From: Tenodera sinensis
Lineage: Eukaryota > Arthropoda > Insecta > Mantodea > Mantidae
Assembly: GCA_030765045.1 (NCBI GenBank)
Contig: CM060972.1
Coordinates: forward strand, 60,031,773-60,095,772
Direction of reading: 5' to 3'
DNA length: 64,000 nt
Shown here: positions 35,405 through 47,940 of the stretch, in pieces
Position numbering within the stretch: position 1 is the stretch's first letter
How the letters are laid out: each line of letters opens with the position of its first letter
Program-made: the position numbers and the translations under genes
Notes under the pieces: generated by a model
Seen by the model: only the letters and a program-made list of their open reading frames with translations
The model's database searches: none
What the model was told of the DNA's origin: nothing

Positions 35405-38225
35405 ATTCTCTAACAATATTCGCCGAAAGTCTGTCTGATAAAAGTACATGTACTTGACAAAGCAGATGGTTTTATTTACATATTATTCCGTAACTTAAGA
35501 GGAGGGGTTAACTTGAAGTAGAGCAGATTTGCCATCCAGCGGAATTACTTGAATAGAGTTGGCAACCCTCAAATGTTTGTTGGTTACGAATCCCGTTACG
35601 AACAAACACACGTCACTTTCTAGTCATATTTTTCTGTTTGCTCTTTCGCTTTTAAAGCAGCACGTAAAAATGTGCCGCAGTGTTTACGTGGCCTACTCTT
35701 GTGTCTCACGTAGACAGCGGGTCGCAGAATGGATAAGTAGGCCATGAACCGCTAGCTGCTGGGCTTTTCTCTTCAAGGAGGCGATATATAATGTATGAGT
35801 CTGGCTGATTAAAAAAAATCAAATAATAACCATAATTTAATCAATCTCACGCTACGGTACGCTGCATTCGCATTGTGCAAACTAGGCCACTTGAAAGGTT
35901 TATTACCAAACATGCCGTACCTCTGCAGAAGTCCTTAAGCTAAGGTAGGCGAAAAACAATTCAACTGCAAAACCAAACTGGTTCCGAAACAACAGTGCAA
36001 GTGAAACTCTAGGTCCGAGCAAACCGATAGAAATCTTGAAGTTTTAAAGCACCAATGGAAATGATCCAAACCTATGTTCTGGAACAATCAATCATTCTGG
36101 GTTATTTTTCTGCGGCCTCAAGAGGTCTCGAGTTGGAATCTCGTTATGGTGAATTACTCGGATAAGAGTTTTTCCCCAGTTTCCCCTTATCTTAACAAGA
36201 CGAATGTCAAATAGCTTTAAGCCAGGGCTTAAGCTAGAAAATTAAACAATGGCACAAAAATGCACACATGAAAATTTACATTTGTGTAAAATATAAGCTT
36301 CAGCAAAATTCTGCTAGTAGAAAAGTATTAAATTATAATGTTGATGAACCTTTTAAAAGTGAAATATATACTGAATTGAAGCCAACGGTAACCTACTACT
36401 TGAAATTATTATTTTTAAAAATTAACTTTACACGTATAGATCCAGTATTCCATTTCATATCTGCACTACAATAAACTATTGGTATTGATTTGAATATTTT
36501 GCACTTCATTATATCGTATTAGAATACATGTTTTTTATGCACACTCCATACACTGAATGCCTTTTCAAAATCAAGGTCATTGCGAAACGTACTTGTAATA
36601 TATGGAATCCAAATTATTTATTAAAGCGGGTATAATTTAGAACTGCATTAACAAATGAATTAGATCAACAGTTATAATTTGAACCGGGAGCATTTTTATT
36701 TGGTATGCCTATTTTAGTATCCAGTTTTGTTTTCTTTGCTTTGTTTCTTTTTTCCATTTCTTTTCTCTCTCTCTCTTCTGTCTCTCTCCCCCCCTTCCCC
36801 CCCCCCTCTCTCTCTCTCTCTCTCTGCATGTCCATTTTTAGTTTCACTAGAACTAGGATTTCGTACCCTTTTCCCCTTAAAAGGGGGTTTAAAAGGATCA
36901 TTTCTTAAAAAGCACGCACAGACTGTATACAAATGAAAAGTGAGGCACGCAGACCAGAACAGAAGGTTCATTCCGCTAATTTCTGGATAGAAAAAAAATT
37001 GCTAGGACCAAAGAGGTATGTAACTAGCTTTAAGTAATGCATAGTAAAATTTGCATGTTTAGTAATCTGTAATTATTCTTTAAATAACGGGTCTCAATAT
37101 TGATAACTTAACTTGAGCAAATGCAGCGATCGTTCGTTTCCCATGGTATTAAAATAACGTTTTAATGCATTTGAAAATAATGTTTATGCTGTTTTAGCAC
37201 AGGCAGACCCATTATTTTATCAGATGTTCTGAAATGCTGCAGGTTTTATGCATAAAAGTATTCAGAAATATTGTGGTACAGTTTGTATAAACGCTCCAGG
37301 AACTGACGTTCTATGACGTCTGGGGGACACCGCACAGCATTTTGGAAACTCAGCCTTAAGACCTTAACTATTTACTTGTTTTTGAATTTTAGAGAGGGCT
37401 CGCCATTTCTTTTTATTTAATGTGTATTCTGTACAAATGTCATCAGTTGCATGCAGAGGAACGATGCTGCCAACCATGAAGCAGAGTCAAGCAAGAGAGA
37501 TACAGAATCGCTGTGAAGTAGCTACAGCCTTGTCGTGCGACCTTATCTAACTGCATGCTAATTGTTGTTGTGGTATCCTGACACGCCCATTTCGTCCTTC
37601 AGCTGTTTACCCTACTGCGCACAATCGTCTGCGCAGCATATTTACTTATTCAAAATTTGTTAGGTTATGTCATTAAGCCTATGCATTTATTATCTATACC
37701 ATCCTGAAAATAATTTTATTTTTGTGGTTGTTCAACTTATTTATGATCAGGGCACCAGCAACAAACATCCAGGCTAGGCTTTGAAGTAAAATGCGTGATG
37801 TTTTAAACCTTCCTCAGCCGGTGTTTGTCCTCTAAATATGCCAGATAACGCAAGGCTCTACTAAAACTTGATTAACCAGAAAGTACTGAAATAAACAATG
37901 TAGTTCTTTGCGGTGAATATATATTTTTCTATGCGTAAAACTTAACGTTTAAATGTAAAGCTCATGTATAGTACCTACGTGCACGTGTAATTTGGATCTG
38001 TATTTCAAAACACCTTTAAATAATATTTGAAGGTATAAAAAATTGCATTCTTCGCTTCTAGTTGGATTTGAAGAGAATGTTCCTCCATTTCCCCTACAAA
38101 AACCTCTACTTAATTATTTTCTATACGCTATTTCTGATAAAATCGCATGTGATACATTTATGCTCATGGCTGACGAAAAAGACAGGCTGCGGCGCGTATC
38201 GGAGTATTATAGTAATGGTAGCCAT
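35405..38225. other. Intron sequence with SINE S3 fragment and CT microsatellite
   Basis: An S3-like piece lies at 36105-36215 (+). A CT-rich run at 36765-36826 creates Ser/Leu-rich or Arg/Glu-rich frames that are artefacts. Nothing else recognised. Confidence 0.5.
36105..36215 (+). repeat. SINE family S3 fragment
   Basis: GAGTTGGAATCTCG is the B-box region, followed by GAATTACTCGGATAAGAG and CCCCTTATCTTAACAAGACG, the same order as the S3 body at 20031-20266 (minus strand). Confidence 0.6.
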
Positions 38226-38307
38226 TGAAGAAGAAGAAGAAGAAGAAGAAGAAGAAGAAGAAGAAGAAGAAGAAGAAGAAGAAGAAGAAGAAGAAGAACA
38301 AGAAGAA
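38226..38307. repeat. (GAA)n microsatellite, about 27 units
   Basis: Near-perfect GAA/AAG repeat with one ACA interruption near the right end. The poly-Glu and poly-Ser frames are artefacts. Confidence 0.97.
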
Positions 38308-38744
38308 GGTGGTCTAACACATGTTAACATTGTATACCATCATTATCAAACTGCATCTTTTGTATGAATTCAACGAGCAAATTTGTTGGTTGTTTACAAC
38401 ATGGAGGTTTTAGACGAGTATGGGCCATGACTGGACTAGAATACAACAAAAGGCAACAAATTGTGGGTTCTTTTAAATTTAATTCACACAAAAACCGTTG
38501 AATTTATTGAAATACGCCAAAGGAAAAGGTTGTTTATTCAATTTTCTATGAATATAGCCATAAATCAAGAATCTTCAGTCAATAATAATTCAGCCAAGTG
38601 ATAAATTTTTTTGATAAAAGTACTTTTTTCTAGAAAGCTATAAACGTTTCAACATTTTGGTATTAGACTTTCTTGTTATTCTCAACATGAGAAATTCGCC
38701 GTTAAAGTCTGGTAGATCATTTCACTTCCATTTTGTATGTTAAG

Positions 38745-38850
38745 TATGCAAAGAGAACGGAATCTTAAAGCTTTAAAACATTTGACTATCGCACAAAGCC
38801 TACTGTATTCTAATGTTCCCTTTGCACCTACAAGGAAATAACCAATAAAA
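38745..38850 (+). repeat. Family A distal-end fragment
   Basis: GCAAAGAGAACGGAATCTTA, GACTATCGCACAAAGCCTAC and GTTCCCTTTGCACCTACAAG match the distal part of family A copy 1 and show the uninterrupted state of its SINE target. Confidence 0.7.
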
Positions 38851-39980
38851 ATTTTTTTTCATATAATTCCCGAAACTGCAGTGCAAATTATTTTTGATTT
38901 GACGGAAAACATGTCATCAGAAGTTAAGAATCAACATTTTCACTGAACGTTATTGACGCCTAATTTATACTTCACGAATTTATTTCTCCACCATCGTATT
39001 ATGTATGTTTCTACGTTGGCTAATCTGTTCTGATGTAAATCCCTTCCCATCTTGGTCTATAAGTGCACAAATTAGTGTTGAGTCTCTGATTGTATTCTGT
39101 ACATGTGGCCACGCACTCAGCCTTCCAAGGCCGTCATCAGTGGTGGATTTCGACGAGTGGCACGGGTTTGAGTCCCGCTTCTTGCGACACGCTACAAGGA
39201 GACACGTTGCGACAGCGAGCAGTAGTGAAAGTTTGAAATACCTTACCGCCATCGCTAACCGGCCTTTCTAAAACAACTGACTTTCTCATCAGCAGCCGAA
39301 ACCTACCTGTTACCGACAGTCAAAACACTACGTGCTACACGATCTTTGCCAACATTTAGCAACAATTTCTTTCTTCGACCAACATATGCAGATAGGGAAA
39401 TATATTTGTAAATCAAATATGAAGATAAAATGAATAAAATCAAGATATATTTATAAAATCTATAGGTACGTTGTCAAGCAAATGCACAGCATAATTTGCA
39501 AACTGCTGCAATGTTATACTTATTAACAAGACAGACAAGCTATGCGTTTGTGTTAACACCTTGTCTGCAGTGATGAAATACTGCAAGTCGCCAGAAGGCC
39601 AAGGGACAAGTCCGAACTCTTTATCAATGAAGTACCAAGTGTAAGTGCCTTAACGATATGACAAGCAGACACTGACAGCTGCTATCTCACACGAGTTAAT
39701 GACGTCACTGGAAATGCCGAATCCTATCTTCACAATGCTAAGGTTATCACGTTCGTGGAGTGTCCTCATTTTTAATAACACGTTTAAATATTTCAAATAA
39801 TATTATTAAGAAGAAAGATAAAAGTGTGTATGTTTTCTATTTGTTTATCATGTTTTCCAATTAATTTCGTTGAACACTGATGCTGCTGAATATTTGTCTC
39901 TGCATTGAGGTAGGTTAGGAGGAAACGGTAGTTCGGTTGGTAACAGTAAGGCACCCGATTAAAGTCACTTTATCCACCTT

Positions 39981-40500
39981 ACCAAGCGGGATGGCTCAGG
40001 TGGTAACGTCTGTGGGCCACATTCGAGAGGTCGCGGATTCGATCCCCGGGCCGATCTCTCTGACCATTTTTTTTTTTTTAAGGTTTCCTCGGGTCGCCAG
40101 GCGAATTATGGGAAGGATTTCCATATCCTCCGAATTTCCTATCCCTCCAGTTGGTTACATTAATCATTTCATTTCACCCATTCATCCCGTTAGCTTTCTT
40201 TCAGGTTGGAAGCGTCGGCGAGCGTCGCGGCAGCAGCACCCCAGGGGGAACAAAGACGCTCTGCAACTCTCGTCCCACTGGTTTTCGCCCCCTCCCCCTA
40301 TTGGCTGGTGCAAGCCCAGGGGAGGATAGCTAAGCTAACCTCCGCTGGGGTGTTTCTAACCTACCACCTGCTCTGTCGACGCAACGTTCCAGTCGCCCTT
40401 AGGATCCATTCACCTCATCCATCCGCCGGGGAGGGGGAACGCCCCGTCAGGGGCATAGATACAAAGGATCGCCTTCCGGCGAAGTGCTACATCCTCCTCC
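39981..40500 (+). repeat. SINE or composite family S5, long copy
   Basis: tRNA-like head ACCAAGCGGGATGGCTCAGG with B box GATTCGATCCCC, then GGTTTCCTCGGGTCGCCAGG, CGAATTTCCTATCCCTCCAG and a GC-rich distal part with CGTCGGCGAGCGTCG and GGAACGCCCCG. Homologous, in reverse orientation, to 45370-45902. The frames at 39937-40520 are spurious. Confidence 0.85.
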
Positions 40501-40557
40501 ACAAGTTTTCGAGTTACTGAGTCTTCCATCTTGCTCTTTAGACCAATTCTAGTGCCC

Positions 40558-40745
40558 TCCTCCGTGGGGTGGGGATAGCGTGTCTGCCTCTCATTCAAGT
40601 GGTACCGAGTTCCAATCTCGCTTAGAGTGAGTTAGTTACCCGGATAAGGTTTTCCTTCTCCCGAAATTATGAATGTTGGATATCTTTAAACCCATGGGCG
40701 TCGGGCTCTGAAGGAAAGTTCGCCCATTTTATGCATTCATTCTTT
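40558..40745 (+). repeat. SINE family S3, diverged copy
   Basis: CTCCGTGGGGTGGGGATAGC and GTGTCTGCCTCTCATTCAAG (A-box region), GAGTTCCAATCTCGCTTAGA (B box), then GTTACCCGGATAAGGTTTTC, the S3 order. Lies directly downstream of the S5 copy. Confidence 0.8.
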
Positions 40746-41184
40746 AACAGCGTTAGAAACTAATCCCCCACAAAAAAGACCTTCTAAGCGGAGCTATAGG
40801 TGTACACTGTTAAGACAGAAGAGGAGTTTGGCACAATGGCCAGGTTAGAAAACAAAAGACTGATGCCTAATGCCAACATGTCTAGAGAATTAAACCGTGA
40901 GCACTGGGAGAAATTTAATTCACTCCCGTGGCTAACTAATTAGACAAACCGTGGTGTGAAATCAGCTGGCAGTCCTAGGTATTTATACGAGTACTATATA
41001 ATTACTGAATAAACAGAGCTTCTTAAATTCAGGAAAGCGTACAATTACGTTGTGAAAATATTCACTGTTGAACGTGTTTTAAGACCAGCTATATTGTGAT
41101 TTTTTGTTAACTTTGCGACACACCTTGATGTATGATTTTGCTGATCTCAGATTGACAAAATCGGACGATTTCGCACATGAAATA

Positions 41185-41869
41185 TAGGGCGTGTCAAAAT
41201 ATGTACTAAACCCAAAATCATCAATTATGAACATACAAGTTTAAAGGCTTGAATTACAGAGGAGAATGTAATTAAAGAATAATATTCGCAAATGTCTAGC
41301 CAGAGCTGATAAAGCACACCAATGGATTCACAAACGTCATGAAACAGTTCATTTGGAATTTCGCGACACTGTGTTTTAATTTCCAATTTCAATGCATCAA
41401 TTGTTCCTCGTTTTGTGCGATAAACTCTGTCCTTGAGGTATTCTCATAAAAATAACTCCATTCACGTGAGGTCTGGGGAATGCGCAGGGTATTCAATTAT
41501 ACCCTTCGTGCAGTTCGTGTGTTTGGGTAAGTTGCGTCGAGATGAGTTCTTACATCGCGATTGTAGTGGGGATATGATCCATCTTGCTATCACGCCATCA
41601 CCAACATCTCATCAATGTGTGGACCGACGGTCTCCTACAGCAAGGTTAGGCACCCTATCAATCTAACCTACTGATAGTTCCGCTTAAAAAATGGTCCTAT
41701 GATGCCCAATGCTGATATCCCACCCTACACTGTTACCCTTGGTAAGTTTATGGGTAGTCATTGTTTAATTACATTTTTCTTATGTAATTCAAACCTTTAA
41801 ACTTGACTATGTTTATAAATAATGCTTTTATAGTCATTCAGAGTTTTAGTAGATTTTTGAGACACCCTG
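41185..41869 (-). mobile_element. Mariner-like element remnant (685 bp) with terminal inverted repeats
   Basis: The left end TAGGGCGTGTCAAAATATGT and the reverse complement of the right end CAGGGTGTCTCAAAAATC are alike, each flanked by TA (41183-41184, 41870-41871), as expected for Tc1/mariner. On the minus strand pieces of the transposase survive: QDGSYPHYNRDVRTHLDATY, IIEYPAHSPDLT and EYLKDRVYRTKRGTIDALKL, separated by stops and frameshifts. This is the C-terminal catalytic half (second and third acid blocks); the N-terminal half is deleted. Confidence 0.85.
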
Positions 41870-41944
41870 TATTTACAGGCGAATTGCTTATGAAATAAGT
41901 TATAACACACCCAGAAACCATTTAAAAATAAACAGTTGTTTAAA

Positions 41945-42035
41945 GATAATTTCCCAGCCCAACCGGAGATTGAACCCGGCCTTCTAGCACAGACTGGAGG
42001 TGGTCTACCGACTAGGCTCTGGGAGCAGTGAACCA
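41945..42035 (-). repeat. tRNA-derived SINE remnant
   Basis: The minus strand has CTCCCAGAGCCTAGTCGGTA (A-box region) and GCCGGGTTCAATCTCCGG (B box). The spacing is longer than in a functional tRNA and no anticodon stem is apparent. Confidence 0.55.
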
Positions 42036-42040
42036 GTATC

Positions 42041-43860
42041 ACTTGAGTTTGCTTTAGCCCACGAGTGCTCCCGTGTTATGGTTCTAGAAACTGAACACAC
42101 ACTATTGAGAATAACTCAGAAGTGGTACTGGTTAATTTGAATACATTAGGTATAATGGCATCAGTCGACGTAGACCAAAATTTACTGTTTCTGTTGCAGC
42201 AACCTGTATGAGCCTTTGTATTTCGACAACTGCTTTAGAGCAGGTTGTAGCAAACGTGCAGAAATCTGCAGACAACTCGGACAGTTGTCTGCACTTTTGT
42301 TGTTGAAAATATTTTATTTAACATAAGACTCCATATTCAAATGTGCTGAACAACTGAGACACGGTTCCTTGATTTTCCTACTTCTTTTTTCCACTGTGGG
42401 TCTTATACCTTTTAAAGTAAATGCAGTTGAATTACACATGGTTTCCCAACAGAACATTCTGCTTAATAGGTTATTACAACTAGCATGCGACCTCATTTAG
42501 GCTAGGGACTAACAAAGGTACCAAGTTGGTCCTTCAGAGATCAGTGTTGCTTGATTTTTGCTGAATAAGTCAGGAAGAAGGAACAGAGGGAGGGAGGAGC
42601 ACCAACAGTTGGAAAAGTTGACTTGAAGAAGCCTGTAACTCCGTGGTTCTGGGGTGTGGAAAGGTTAGGTTTTCTACTCATAAACATATATTCCTTCAGT
42701 TTTAGCAGTATAAAGTCTAAATGCAGAATATAATTATGTACACAACAACTTTGACAACATTTAGTAATAAAATAATGAGTAACATGCATTTCAACATTAC
42801 ATTTTAACACTAAATTCCCTGAAATATGTCTTCCGATTCGGCATCCCACATAAAATGTAGCTGCCTTAACTTCTTTCCTAACTTACGTAAGTACTGCTGT
42901 TATTTCCACCAAAATATCAAACATAAATGCTGTATCTTCATTATGTATTCGTTGATGCACTGGTGGTAAATAGAGAGAGCCAATGAATAACGCATGAACC
43001 TACAATACATAAGTATACAGTTAAGACCAAAATTATTACCTCCATATACAAAAGGGTTTACGCAACACTACTACTGGATAATGTTACATTATTTATACGA
43101 GGTAAGTTATTCAAATTAGTGGTAATATAAAGTGCGGTTAAGGGAAATGCCGGCATTACCGCAGACTCAAACCCGGCACTGCACGCGCAGTTCAGTTGGC
43201 AACACGCAAGGTTGTGCCAAGTTATTACGTAACCCTGACAACGAGCTGAAGGTTAGACGTGGGTTGCAGTTCGTACCCCGCTAGCCGCAAAGTCGCACGC
43301 TTTTTGCTTCCCCTAACGTCATTTCCAATAAAATTCTGCAACCCAGGATCGATCCCAAATTCTGTGGATTCAGGAAAGGACACAGAAGCAAAATCATCCC
43401 GTTCTAGTCATCTTCTGGCGCGAAATTCATTTCCCAGATTTTTACAGATTTCAAAAATAAGGGGAATAAAAAAGATATTGCAATTCGAGCAACACAGATT
43501 CAAAGTAAAACTAAAGAAGGATTATTTCAAAACAATAGGCCAGAATTTATTAACACACATTATAAGTATTACACACTATATTTGTTTCGAAAAATAACTC
43601 CCTATGCTTTTATTCTTCTATTAATTTCCCAACTCCGACACCGAAAAATTCAATATAGGAATTTCACTGTAAACAAACCCTCTGGGGTCCTCTCCCCCCC
43701 CCCCCCCCCAAAGGCTCACGTGTCTGCCTGTGCATATGACATGGCTAAAATAAATAAAAGTTAAATACATAATATTCTTCCTATTTAGTCCAGCATTTTG
43801 CATGCTTGAAATATCAGTAGATATGTTTTCCCCAACTAAGGCGTGCAATAATTTTTATTT
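42041..43860. other. Intron sequence, nothing recognised except homopolymer runs
   Basis: Poly-C at about 43693-43709. No exon or bounded element was seen. Confidence 0.45.
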
Positions 43861-43890
43861 TTTATTTTATTTATTTATTTATTTTTTTTT

Positions 43891-43921
<31 letters not shown>
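43854..43921. repeat. T-rich tract
   Basis: TTTA units grading into an almost pure T-run of about 30. It could be the A-tail of a retroposed element on the minus strand, but no body is recognised on its right. Confidence 0.7.
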
Positions 43922-43925
<4 letters not shown>

Positions 43926-44779
43926 TGGCTCTGAAGATGATGTTCAAGGGGAATGTATTATACGACAGAAGGAAAACATTGTCCTATCTAAATTTTACGT
44001 AAAGATCCTGTAAATCCCACTTCCTTTTTAGTGGACTTTTAATAAAATAAACGACACAGCGAAAGACATTTAGTGCAGACCTGATTAACATATGCAGTTT
44101 GTGTCAACAAACTTTCTCGTAGCATTAGCCGTTTCCTATATATTCATTGTTGTATGCGTAAGTTTCACCAGTTGAAATTTTAAGGGCTGTTTATGTGAAA
44201 ATGTTTACTTTTGCATTTCATTTTGGTTTGGTTTATTTTGTGATGAACAGTTCAAGGTTAAAAACAGTATTACAACCTAAGTTGAATGGAACACGCTGCT
44301 GCTAGAAGACGCGTTAACAGAACCTTTAATTTGTTCCCTTGTCATTGTATACGCCACGCTTTTATGAGCATACAGTAACGTTAGCCGTTTGTTTAATTTC
44401 ATTGTGTTAAAATCACTAAGTCCACTGTTAACCTACTAGTCGGCGTTTAAAACATCTATTTTTGGACTTAACAGACACCAGCGGAGCAGCGGCAGGATGC
44501 TGCTAATGTAAAAACAATCATTGAGAGACCTATAAAATTAGGGCTACCTCCTTACTATTGCCCACCCAGAAACCTAAACCAATCATTCTACAACTATCAC
44601 ACCATTTCCGAGGTTAAGCTCAACCAAGGACAGGTATATATAGTAGGGCCGTTGTTTAAGTTTTCACTTCGGCCTCTCTGATTCTAGCCTTGGAGTAGAT
44701 TGACAAATTTATGACACTTGTAACCTACTGTTTTGTGTCATGTTCACTTTAGGAGTTGGGTGGTCAGCTATAGAAGTTG

Positions 44780-45110
44780 CATATGGAAACAGTGCTACCA
44801 ACAGGACGGGGCACCCCCACACCATCACCAAGGCGTGCGGTTTTTCCTGGAGAATCTATAGGAAAACTGGTTAGGATGAGTTGGATCTGAGTTCCCAACA
44901 CGTTCAATAGAATTAAGCCTCACGACGTTTGCCTATGGAAGACCTTGAAAATGCCCTATACCTATCATAGAAAACCTAAATTGGTGGAGGCCTCCTCATG
45001 ATATTACAGCAGCCTAGGCAGAAATCCTCTCGGATACGCTGGCCATTGTTCAAGCAATCATTCATTGTATCGCTAACGCTGAATGGATTTTGTATCTATA
45101 ATTTTATATA
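44780..45110 (+). pseudogene. Degraded mariner-like transposase fragment
   Basis: Mixed plus-strand frames give a second-acid block (QQDGAPPH-like near 44801-44826), HQGVRFFLENL-like near 44830-44860, a GSEFPTRSIELSLTTFAYG-like stretch standing where family members have PPRSPDLTPLDFFLWG (44885-44940), then IPIIENLNWW-like. Frameshifts and stops disrupt it, and no terminal repeats were found. Confidence 0.6.
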
Positions 45111-45369
45111 TGTGGTAAGCGATAAGAGATTGACAAAAAGTTACTGCACGAAATATAGAGGACTCATGGAAATGTGCATTCATTTATGTCAAATAACTTG
45201 CTTATAATAGTAACCGTTTTCGAAATATCCAATTGTAAACTGATATATGATACGAGATTATTTCTTCTGTGTCGTATAGCCAAACTCATGATTATGATTC
45301 TATGAGAATTTGCGGAGGGGGACTTCGAACCTCGACCGAAAGGCGATCTTTTATGCCTATGCCCTTGAC

Positions 45370-45902
45370 GAGGCACCCCAGAGAGGTTGGATGAGGCAAA
45401 TGGATCCTAAGGGCGGCCGGAACGTTGCCACGACAGAGCATTCCCTTCATTTTCCCAGTTAGAAACACTGGCGGAGGCTGGCTCGGCCCAGTTTCTCTCC
45501 CACCCTTTCGGGTTCGTACTCACAAGGGGGCGCGGGACTGGGAAACCGGCTCCCCTCTGCCCCTCAGGCTTATACCATCCCATGGGGGGCCGTAAAACCA
45601 GTAGGCTCGCCGTCCAATCCAGTGAACGAAATTTCCAGAGCGCATTTTCCCCATGCCGTGCTGTCTTCACGACGCTCGCCGACACTTCCAACCGTGAAAG
45701 AAACCTAATGGGATGAGGGTGAAACGAAATGATTAATGTAACGGAATGGAGGGACAGGAAATTCGGACGATATAGAAATCCTTCCTAGCATTCGCCTGGC
45801 CATCTGGAGAAACCTCCGAAAAGGCCCAAGGTCGGGCACGGGGCTGAACCCACGGCCTCCCGAATGCGGGTTCAGCCTGAGCCATTCCGCTCGGTTGGCA
45901 AA
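45370..45902 (-). repeat. SINE or composite family S5, second copy
   Basis: The minus strand begins TGCCAACCGAGCGGAATGGC (head) with a B-box region near 45845-45865. It continues with the shared GGTTTCTCCAGATGGCCAGG, CGAATTTCCTGTCCCTCCAT and CGTCGGCGAGCGTCG-like segments, ending GGCCGCCCTTAGGATCCATT. A further tRNA-like scrap abuts it at about 45310-45370. Confidence 0.85.
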
Positions 45903-45986
45903 CCCATACTGGTGAGATTGAAATTATTTATGATTAAGTTTTACCATATGTAGCTTGACGTGGAACCACTTTTTATACGAATGCTA

Positions 45987-46448
45987 TACAGGGTGCGGAA
46001 AGAAATGCAATTGTAGAGTAGAAAGAAAATGCCGAAAGGTTCAAAATTTGGGGTGAAAATGCCTTTTTACTGCGCCTATTTCAATTTGTCGGTCACTGTG
46101 ACCTGGTGTGTCTGATGTTCAGTACCTAGTGCACTTGTGTTGTGAAGCCTACTGGATGGTGCGGTAATATTGAAAGCTCGTCTTGTTCAGTACATAAGAG
46201 TACCCGTATGTAATGCCTACTTTATCATTGTGTGATAGTACTCATTAGTACACATTTGTCGTGCGAGCTGTAGTTCATTTTCACTGGCAAATGAAGTTTC
46301 TTAAAGTCACCTTTTAATTATATTCATGCAGCACTCCTGTTATTATGCGAGTACTCCATCTGCGACCACTCACTCACAATGCATACATAGTTTGGTAACT
46401 ACCTTTCTACTCTACAATTTTCTGCACATTGTTTTTTCGTATCCTGTA
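45987..46448. mobile_element. Tc1/mariner-type MITE (462 bp) with TA duplication
   Basis: The left end TACAGGGTGCGGAAAGAAAT and TTGTAGAGTAGAAAG is mirrored by the right end CTTTCTACTCTACAATTTTC ... CGTATCCTGTA. The ends are flanked by TA at 45985-45986 and 46449-46450. No transposase frame lies inside. Confidence 0.75.
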
Positions 46449-46450
46449 TA

Positions 46451-47774
46451 TGGGAGAAAGTTGCGCGAGTGTGACCTTACTCCAAGGATTTCAACACATG
46501 CATTTCCAGTGAAATTCTGATATAGATTGAACTTTTGGATGCAATTCGCTACCTCTACCTAAGGCACTTACTTAAGCAGCAGTAGAAAACAAAAATGGCG
46601 TTTAAAACATGCCAATTCCATAACTTGCTACAGGTTTAAAATTAGTTTTCATGTAGAAAATGTCACTTGGCTCCCTAAAACCTTCTGGAACCTACAAATT
46701 GACCAAGAGAGGGCCGCAGTGCTCTACTGTGTACTGTACGGAAATTGCCGCATCATGTTCCTTTGTTTTCGATTGTAAACAAAGGAGTGCTGTAAATGAA
46801 ATAGCGGAATCTCTCAAATTTGGTGTGAAGCACCGCGTGGATCATCAATAGAGCGCTGACTAGGAACATAAACACAGAGTTGTGGAATGCTCGCAAGAAG
46901 CTGCGCTGCGCAGTCTGCGTGACGGGCCGAGGTCAAGCCGAGGTCACATGATGGACCAGCCATTTAAATCCCTAGCAATGTTTGCCAACACAGTGGCGGA
47001 TTCTGAACCGGAAGACGAAACCGGTCCATTGTAGGTGAAAGTGTCTGGTGTGAACTTCTTGGTTTCTTACATTTAACAGTCTCCTGACTTCAACACAACC
47101 GAAATATTCCGTTGCGTGTTCATTGCAGGTTTGCAGCATGACAGGGTTCTGCGGTGTTCCTTTTATATTATGTTGCAAATCGCTCTGAAGGCATACGTGC
47201 GTAAAAATTCCAGTTCTAGTTATAAAATGCCGAAATTTTAAGTTTAATCTTTATTTACTCATTGTTACAAGAAATCAGGGCTGTACTGAAAACCTCTCCT
47301 TGGTGATGGAAATTACTGAAAGAATTTGTTTTCAATGAAGCTCGAGATTTTAGAACTACTGGAAATTTTGTTTTTATTTTCATAAATATTTCTCTATAAC
47401 ATTGAATTTAACATGCCCGAAAATGTTTAAGAAATTACCTGAATTTAGTTTTGTTAATACTATGCATTTCTCGTTTCTGAACCTGAATATTTGGTATAAT
47501 TTAGTTAATTTTATTTAATGTCAATCTCTATAATATAGGCCCTATATAAATTGATTAGGAATTAACCATATGGAGCCTGTTTTTTTCCCCTCTCTAAATG
47601 AATCTATAAAAACGGTTGTGAGATGAATTTTTTACAAAATTAACTCATGTAAATAAATTAATAAGTCAATAAATGCTTTCCTTCTTTGATTAATATCTAT
47701 TAAATGTTATAAAACATTTTGTGAGATTAAAGCACCAATAATTATTTCTCATGACATATCACAAATGTTACTAA
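46451..47774. other. Intron sequence, nothing recognised
   Basis: A GC-richer patch at 46885-46960 and frames at 46660-47178 show no motif or repeat identity. Confidence 0.45.
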
Positions 47775-47940
47775 ATGATGGATGAATGAACAAACGAATG
47801 AAGAGCCTGAGGTCCAAATAGTTGAAAGTTACTCGACACCTCGGCTGCACCAGATAAAGGAAAAACTCAATCATTCAACCAAGATTTGAACTCAAGTCAC
47901 GTCAAATAAAGACACATAAGCTACTCCCAAACCGGGGAAG
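47775..47940 (-). repeat. SINE family S3, diverged, next to an exon donor
   Basis: The minus strand reads CTTCCCCGGTTTGGGAGTAG (head), GAGTTCAAATCTTGG (B box), TTGAGTTTTTCCTTTATCTG, then GACCTCAGGCTCTTCATTCG. It ends 42 bp downstream of the Glut4EF donor at 47982. Confidence 0.75.

Noticed and set aside
36665..36971. Arg/Glu-rich and Ser/Leu-rich frames on both strands
   Set aside because: Produced by a CT-rich simple-sequence run.
38062..38367. Poly-Glu / poly-Ser frames
   Set aside because: Produced by the GAA microsatellite.
39937..40598. Several overlapping frames over 100 residues
   Set aside because: They run through the S5 and S3 SINEs in several frames on both strands.
45407..45691. 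94-residue minus-strand frame, apparently protein-like
   Set aside because: Entirely inside the S5 repeat copy.
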